Of a DNA stretch of 17,836 nucleotides, positions 13,395-17,836 are shown in pieces. Below the pieces are notes generated by a model, which worked only from the letters and a program-made list of their open reading frames with translations, did no database searches and was not told where the DNA came from. The position numbers and the translations under genes are program-made. Source of the DNA: Chloroflexota bacterium (GTDB lineage Bacteria; Chloroflexota; Dehalococcoidia; Tepidiformales; Tepidiformaceae); contig CAUJEQ010000284.1 of the NCBI GenBank assembly GCA_963169135.1, positions 1 through 17,836 of the forward strand. The letters are read 5' to 3'. Numbering within the stretch: position 1 is the stretch's first letter; each line of letters opens with the position of its first letter.

Positions 13395-15559
13395 GGCGGG
13401 TGGTTGCCCTGGTCATGGTCATCGCCGGGGCACTGCTGGCCATTTCCCAGCCGGGCTCGAGTGAGGCGCATGCGGCGCTGCGCAGCTCCGACCCGGGCGC
13501 CAACGCCTTCCTGCAACGCGCCCCGGCCCGCGTGACGCTGACCTTCACGGAGCCTATCGACTCGCGCTCCAGCACCATCCAGGTGCTGGATGCGCAGGGC
13601 AGCCTGGTCGAAACCGGACCTCCAGCGGTATCGGGTGTCACCATGGCGGTTGAGCTGCCCCAGATTGGGCCCGGCATCTACAACGTCCTCTGGGGCAACG
13701 TTTCGCGTATCGACGGGCATGCGATCAAGGGTTCGTTTCCGTTTACGGTACTCAACCCTGACGGTTCGGTGCCGGACATAACGAACACGGTCACCGGGCT
13801 CACAACGACGAACGACCAGGCTCCCCGAGCTGACGGCATCGCCGTCCGCGCGCTTTCGCTCCTCGGGCTCGCAATGGTGGCCGCGGGAGCCGTGATCGCA
13901 CTCCTCTGGCGAGAGGCCACGCCCGGCGTCCGGCGGGGGCTGGCGCTCACCGTGTATGCGGGCGCTGCCGTGCTGGCTGTCGCGACGGTCCTCAACCTCT
14001 TCACTCTCCGCGACGCGTACAGCGGTGTGCCGCTCGCCGAGTTGATTTTCGAGACGCAAAGCGGCGGCTACTGGCTCACGCGGATGGGGCTCGTGCTCCT
14101 GATCGCGGTGGTGAACACGTTCGCTGGCGGAGCCCCCCGGCGGACGGCCGCGGCACTGATGGCGTCGGTGGCGATCTACCTGTGGGCCTATACGGCTACC
14201 AGTCACGCCGCCGCGGTCCCGGGGAGCGGGTGGGCGCGGGGGATCGACTTTCTCCACGGGATGGCGGCGCTCACGTGGATCGGTGCAGTGCTTGGCATCG
14301 CGGTGGCAGCCCGGGTGGGCCGGCGTCAAGACCCCTGGCGGCAGTTGGTGCCCCGGTTCTCTCTCACCGCTTCGGCCATGGTGTTCATCCTGCTGGCGAC
14401 CGGTTTCCTGGGCGCTTTCGTGGAGGTCGACTCCGCATCAAAGCTCACGGAGACGCGTTATGGGGTCACGTTGCTGGTCAAGCTCGGCTTAATGCTGCCG
14501 TTGTTCGGCGTGGCGGGCTACAACGCGAGGTGGAGCAAGAAGAGGCTGGCAGCCGCCTTGCCGGGCGAGCCGGGACGCTTTCGCTACCTCGCCACATTGG
14601 AGCTCGCGCTGGGGCTGGCGGTGTTCGTGGCTGCGGCCGCACTTACCCAGACGACAGCCTCACGCTCGATCATGCTGGAGCCCGACCGCAAGCCGTTCGA
14701 CCAGCAGAGCACGTTCAGCGACCTGCAGATCCGGCTCAGCATCGACCCAAACCAGACCGGCCTGAATACCTACCGGGTGGAGCTGTTGGACTCGGCGGGA
14801 ACCGGTGTCACGGCGGACCGCGTCCGGCTCACGTTCCGCTACCAGGAAGACCAGTCGATCGGCGCGTCCACGCTCACGCTCTCCCGTTCCGGCGAGAGCC
14901 TGTACCTCGGCCAGGGGCCCTTCATGGCGCTCGAGGGCCGCTGGCGTGTTGAGGTGGAGGTGCGCCGGCCCGATGTCGATGACGTGATCGGCTTCTTCGA
15001 TGTTCGTCCGGCCGGGTTGCCGGTCGCGGGAGCGGTGTCCTCGGGCGCGTGGGCCAAGCCGACCCCGGGACTGAGCTGGAACCAGTTCGGCGGGATCGTC
15101 TTTGTGCTCGTGGGCCTGGGGTTTGCGTTCTTCCGCGAGCCAATTCGAGGGCTGGGACGAGAAGCCGGCTGGGCTGCAAGCGGGCTGACGATGTCGGGGT
15201 TTGCGTTCGGCCTGCTCCTGCTCTTCGCTGTCCACGCGCACGAGCCGGACGCGACACTGCCGGCGAACCCCGTGTTCCCCGATGCAAACTCAATCTCGGC
15301 CGGGCGCACCCTTTACGAACAGAACTGCCTCTCATGCCATGGGCGCACCGGTGTGCCGCCTCCGGGACTCGGCCTGAACCCATATCCGCTGGACCTGACG
15401 GTCCATGTACCGCAACACCCTGATGGGCAGCTCTACAACTTCATCGCCAACGGCGTGCCCGGCACCGCGATGGTGGCCTGGAAGGACTCGGATCTGACGG
15501 AGGAGCAACTCTGGCACCTGGTGAACTACCTGCGCACTTTTGCGCCGGTCGACCAATAG
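13391..15559 (+). CDS. CopC-CopD-YtkA-like-cytochrome c fusion protein
   Basis: This 722-residue envelope protein has a signal peptide to about residue 26, then a CopC domain (27-121) whose mature start HAALRSSDPGA and SRIDGHAIKG supply His27, Asp108 and His110, the Cu(II) set. A CopD membrane domain (about 148-420, eight helices) carries His272 (TSHAAAVPG) and His289 (DFLHGMAALTWIG). An extracellular beta domain (about 435-540) resembles YtkA. Two more membrane helices (about 564-581 and 593-615) lead to a class I cytochrome c: C646-L-S-C-H650 and axial Met694 in GTAMVAW. Bacterial CopC-CopD fusions (YcnJ) take up copper; a haem domain suggests coupled redox. GTG start at 13391, coupled to the upstream gene. 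Domain assignments are strong; function is inferred. Confidence 0.88.
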   Translation: MRRVVALVMVIAGALLAISQPGSSEAHAALRSSDPGANAFLQRAPARVTLTFTEPIDSRSSTIQVLDAQGSLVETGPPAVSGVTMAVELPQIGPGIYNVLWGNVSRIDGHAIKGSFPFTVLNPDGSVPDITNTVTGLTTTNDQAPRADGIAVRALSLLGLAMVAAGAVIALLWREATPGVRRGLALTVYAGAAVLAVATVLNLFTLRDAYSGVPLAELIFETQSGGYWLTRMGLVLLIAVVNTFAGGAPRRTAAALMASVAIYLWAYTATSHAAAVPGSGWARGIDFLHGMAALTWIGAVLGIAVAARVGRRQDPWRQLVPRFSLTASAMVFILLATGFLGAFVEVDSASKLTETRYGVTLLVKLGLMLPLFGVAGYNARWSKKRLAAALPGEPGRFRYLATLELALGLAVFVAAAALTQTTASRSIMLEPDRKPFDQQSTFSDLQIRLSIDPNQTGLNTYRVELLDSAGTGVTADRVRLTFRYQEDQSIGASTLTLSRSGESLYLGQGPFMALEGRWRVEVEVRRPDVDDVIGFFDVRPAGLPVAGAVSSGAWAKPTPGLSWNQFGGIVFVLVGLGFAFFREPIRGLGREAGWAASGLTMSGFAFGLLLLFAVHAHEPDATLPANPVFPDANSISAGRTLYEQNCLSCHGRTGVPPPGLGLNPYPLDLTVHVPQHPDGQLYNFIANGVPGTAMVAWKDSDLTEEQLWHLVNYLRTFAPVDQ

Positions 15560-15565
15560 CCGGGC

Positions 15566-16243
15566 TCAGGCGACCGGGCCGGTGAGTGAAGCCCGTTGCG
15601 AGATTTCCAGCCAGTTGCCGTCCGGGTCCCGGACGAACGAGATGCGGGCCGTGCTCCCGAGCGTTGCCGGAGGACGCCCCTCCGTCCCGCCCCGGGACAC
15701 GATCCCCACGTGTTCCGCGTCGCAGTCCCACACCTGGACGGTGAGGTAGCGGTAACCGAGCGCGCGCATTTCGCCGGCGGGCTGCACCGTTTCGTCGTGG
15801 TCGAGGAGCAGCAGCGTTGTGCCGCAGCGGAACCTGCCCTCGCCGGCGGGCTCCCAGCCGAGCGAGCCGCCGTAGTAGCTGTTCGCCCAGGCCATGTCGC
15901 TCGTCGCGATGCGGATGGCCAGCGCGTGGATGTCCCCGTAGCCGGGCGGGATAAGCGTCACGCGGTTGCCGTCCGGGTCGGTGAGCCGTTTCGGCACGCG
16001 GCGGCCCTCGCGCGCGATGAATAGCTCGCGGTAGCCGCCCAGGCCGAGGTCGGGAAGCTCACCTCGGACGCTGTTGATCTTCAGCACGCTCCCGTTGAGC
16101 CCGTGGCGGTGCTGGTGGATGCCGCCTCCAACGGGCAGGAGTTCTTCGAATGGGAGCCCCACCTCCCGCTGCCAGAACTCCAGCATCGGTTCAAGATTCG
16201 TGGTGAAAAGGCCGATATCGAGACAGTTCTTTGCAAGGCGCAT
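15566..16243 (-). CDS. Two-module VOC (glyoxalase-like) protein
   Basis: This 225-residue protein has two VOC modules: KNCLDIGLFTTNLEPMLEFWQREVGLPFE to TDPDGNRVTLIPPG, then HALAIRIATSDMAWANSYYGGSLGWEP to VRDPDGNWLEISQR. Glu213 ends the second module as expected for a metal ligand. In the first, the usual His and Glu columns read Asp9 and Thr96, so the metal site may be formed differently or lost; a His cluster (43, 45, 47) is nearby. Substrate unknown. The start at 16243 has GGGAGGG 5 bases upstream; an ATG nine codons earlier is less likely. It converges on the copper fusion gene, with 6 bases between stops, and diverges from the AttH/CrtC-like gene. Confidence 0.82.
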   Translation of the reverse strand: MRLAKNCLDIGLFTTNLEPMLEFWQREVGLPFEELLPVGGGIHQHRHGLNGSVLKINSVRGELPDLGLGGYRELFIAREGRRVPKRLTDPDGNRVTLIPPGYGDIHALAIRIATSDMAWANSYYGGSLGWEPAGEGRFRCGTTLLLLDHDETVQPAGEMRALGYRYLTVQVWDCDAEHVGIVSRGGTEGRPPATLGSTARISFVRDPDGNWLEISQRASLTGPVA

Positions 16244-16342
16244 GGCGCCCTCCCTTCGCACGGCAGGCACGAGCCGGTTGGTCTATCATTCCGGCGCATG
16301 CCGGCGGCCCGCGCCGCACACTCGCCGAGGAGATACTGAGAG

Positions 16343-17305
16343 ATGGTCACCATCATCGGCAACGTGAAGCCCGAAGACGACTACACCCACCCGCTGGGTC
16401 CCGAAGAGAACTTCAACGAATCCGTGTACTTCAACTTCTTCGACCGCGATAAGCAGATGGGTGGTTTCCTGCGCATCGGCAACCGCGCCAACGAAGGCCA
16501 CGCCGAGATGACCGTGATCGTCTATCAACCGGACGGCTCGGCCCTGTTCAACTACAAGCGGCCCCAGATTTCGAGCAACGACGGCTGGGACGCGGGCGGC
16601 CTAAAGGTCGAGGTGCTGGTGCCCGGGGAGAAGATCCGCACCGCCTTCGAGGGCACGGTGGTGTACCTGGCGGACCCGCGCGAAATGCGCGAACCGAGCG
16701 TCGCGTTCAAAGAAAACCCGCACAAGAAGATCAAGCTCGACCTGCTGCACGAAGGTGTCGGCGCCATCTACGGCCACGTCTCCGATCCCAACGCCGAAGG
16801 CGCCCAGAGCGACTTCGCCCGCGCCCATTACGAGCAGCACATGCGCGTTACCGGCACCCTCCAGGTGGAGGACGGGCCGGTGCTGGAAATCCGCGGCCAC
16901 GGACTGCGGGACCACTCGTGGGGCCCCCGCTACTGGCAGTCCACGCCGTCCTACCGCTGGATCACGGGCAACTTCGGCGACGACCTGGGGATGGTCGTGT
17001 CGATCGTCGGTGACCGCGTCGGCGGCGTGTTCCATCGCGGTTCGGACGAGATCATCCAGATAAAGAACGTCGAGCTCGATACGAGCTACGAAGGCAACAC
17101 CAATTACCACAACGGCCTGAAGGCAAAGTTGACGCTGGCCAACGGCGAAACCCACGTGCTCGAGGGTGCGGTGAAGGGCTTCATTCCCCTGCGGAACCGG
17201 AGGGCTGGCAAGTTCACGCACATCGGCGAGGGCATGACCGAATACACGCTGGACGGCGAGCGCAAGGGATACGGCCTCAGCGAATACCTCGACCAGGTCG
17301 ACTAG
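16343..17305 (+). CDS. AttH/CrtC-like lipocalin-fold protein of unknown function
   Basis: This 320-residue soluble protein is rich in beta strands. Its most telling segment is LEIRGHGLRDHSWGPRYW (about 182-198), the G-x-G-x-R-D-H-S-W-G-x-R signature seen in AttH/hydroxyneurosporene synthase (CrtC)-like proteins and related uncharacterised families. Other landmarks are ESVYFNFFDRDKQMGGFLRIGNR near residues 26-48 and ENPHKKIKLDLLHEG. No signal peptide. CrtC hydrates carotenoids; other members bind terpenoid-like ligands, but no reaction can be assigned here. GAGGAG lies 10 bases upstream of the ATG. Four bases after its TAG the APH-type gene begins, so the two form an operon. The family is a recognition by motif and moderately sure. 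Confidence 0.72.
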   Translation: MVTIIGNVKPEDDYTHPLGPEENFNESVYFNFFDRDKQMGGFLRIGNRANEGHAEMTVIVYQPDGSALFNYKRPQISSNDGWDAGGLKVEVLVPGEKIRTAFEGTVVYLADPREMREPSVAFKENPHKKIKLDLLHEGVGAIYGHVSDPNAEGAQSDFARAHYEQHMRVTGTLQVEDGPVLEIRGHGLRDHSWGPRYWQSTPSYRWITGNFGDDLGMVVSIVGDRVGGVFHRGSDEIIQIKNVELDTSYEGNTNYHNGLKAKLTLANGETHVLEGAVKGFIPLRNRRAGKFTHIGEGMTEYTLDGERKGYGLSEYLDQVD

Positions 17306-17309
17306 CACC

Positions 17310-17836
17310 GTGGATGCCGAGACCGTCCGTGCAGGCCTCGCGCGCTTCATCGAAGCCAAGACGGGGACGCCGCACGCCATCGAGGGCCTGGTGCGGCTCT
17401 CCGGTGGCGCCTCCCGGGAGACGTGGTCGTTCGACGCCGTAGCGGGCGAAGAACGCATCGAAGCCATCTTCCGCTGCGACCCCATCCCGGGCATCCCCTC
17501 GATGCCGGGACGCGCGCTCGAGTTCCACCTGATCAAGGCGGCCTGGGATGCAGGCGTGGTTGTGCCCGAGCCGCTCTGGGATGGCGACGACACCTTCGAC
17601 GTGAAGTTCTTCGTGATGCGGCGCGTGCCCGGCGAGGCGCTTGGCGCTCGCCTCATCCGAGGGGAACAGTACGGCGAAGCCAGGCGGGTCATCCCGTCAC
17701 AGCTGGCTGCCAGCCTCGCGCGCGTCCATACGGTTCGGCTGGCCGACCATCCGGAGCTGGCCGAGCTCCCGCAACCCGCGCCCGGCGTATCGCCTGCCCA
17801 GGCCGAAATCGACCACTACGAGTCGGCCTTCCGGGT
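17310..17836 (+). CDS. APH-type phosphotransferase, 3' end outside the window
   Basis: A GTG at 17310, four bases after the upstream stop, opens a frame with no stop to the window edge (175 codons). The translated N-lobe matches the aminoglycoside phosphotransferase/choline kinase-like family: VRLSGGASRETWSFDA (nucleotide loop), a strand EAIFRCDPIPG, helix RALEFHLIKAAWDAG, VVVPEPLW, the hinge FFVMRRVPGEALGARL and SLARVHTVRL. The catalytic HGD and DWE motifs would lie beyond the edge. In metabolic operons such kinases usually act on small metabolites, and proteins of this type are often seen near acyl-CoA genes; an antibiotic-resistance role is not supported. An ATG at 17314 is out of frame. 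Confidence 0.85.
   Translation, partial: MDAETVRAGLARFIEAKTGTPHAIEGLVRLSGGASRETWSFDAVAGEERIEAIFRCDPIPGIPSMPGRALEFHLIKAAWDAGVVVPEPLWDGDDTFDVKFFVMRRVPGEALGARLIRGEQYGEARRVIPSQLAASLARVHTVRLADHPELAELPQPAPGVSPAQAEIDHYESAFR

Noticed and set aside
13178..14329. A 383-codon minus-strand frame across the copper genes
   Set aside because: Antisense to CopC/CopD domains with clear signal peptides and membrane helices; its translation is charged and without motifs.
16291..16304. CCGGC-GCAT-GCCGG dyad upstream of the AttH/CrtC-like gene as an operator
   Set aside because: Only a 5-bp GC-only arm, which is expected often by chance in DNA of this composition.
17310..17836. Reading the APH-type gene as an aminoglycoside resistance gene
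   Set aside because: Only the N-lobe is visible, no resistance-specific sequence is seen, and its operon partner and surroundings are metabolic.

Overview
The window is GC-rich, tightly packed bacterial DNA from an apparently aerobic heterotroph. Several start codons are GTG or TTG, many neighbouring genes overlap by 4 bases (ATGA, GTGA, TTGA), and at least two genes look leaderless, with a TANNNT -10 box only 6-7 bases before the ATG. The mix of family III CoA transferases, MaoC-type hydratases, VOC, DinB and pirin proteins and a CopC-CopD-cytochrome fusion fits a Chloroflexota (Dehalococcoidia/Tepidiforma-like) or actinobacterial chromosome. I cannot settle the phylum from the sequence. I see no tRNA, rRNA, CRISPR array, insertion sequence, phage or plasmid gene.

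Layout. (1) 1-1041 (+): 3' part of a Na/Pi-cotransporter-like membrane protein. (2) 5014-1053 (-): a likely operon of pirin, family III CoA transferase, a 158-residue unknown protein and a second family III CoA transferase; the last three overlap by 4 bases. (3) 5998-5115 (-): two overlapping hot-dog (MaoC-type) genes, divergent from (4) a 3-hydroxyacyl-CoA dehydrogenase at 6117-6980 (+). Between them lies a perfect 20-bp palindrome directly after a TATGAT box, the best operator candidate in the window. (5) 8652-6977 (-): a fold-type I PLP enzyme overlapping a small P-loop kinase. (6) 9425-8697 (-): a membrane-anchored Rieske protein. (7) 10600-9506 (-): muconolactone-isomerase-like protein, flavin reductase and ABM-domain protein, a small aromatic-catabolism-like set. 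(8) DinB-like (10754-11242, +) and VOC-family (11325-11906, +) proteins. (9) 12594-12004 (-): an unknown protein with two cysteine pairs. (10) 12816-15559 (+): a CopC-like membrane-anchored protein overlapping a 722-residue CopC-CopD-YtkA-like-cytochrome c fusion. (11) 16243-15566 (-): a two-module VOC protein. (12) 16343-17836 (+): an AttH/CrtC-like protein followed 4 bases later by an APH-type kinase cut by the window edge.

Together, regions 2-4 encode CoA activation, hydration and NAD-dependent oxidation of acyl-CoAs, which suggests breakdown of an unusual carboxylic acid. Regions 6-8 hold accessory parts of oxygenase-type aromatic degradation without an oxygenase large subunit in view. 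Region 10 is a separate envelope copper module. The observations most worth following are the multidomain copper/cytochrome fusion with its ligand-poor CopC partner, the 20-bp palindrome, the hairpin covering the PLP-enzyme start codon, and the unknown protein embedded between the two CoA transferases. No gene here looks like a defence or mobile system.
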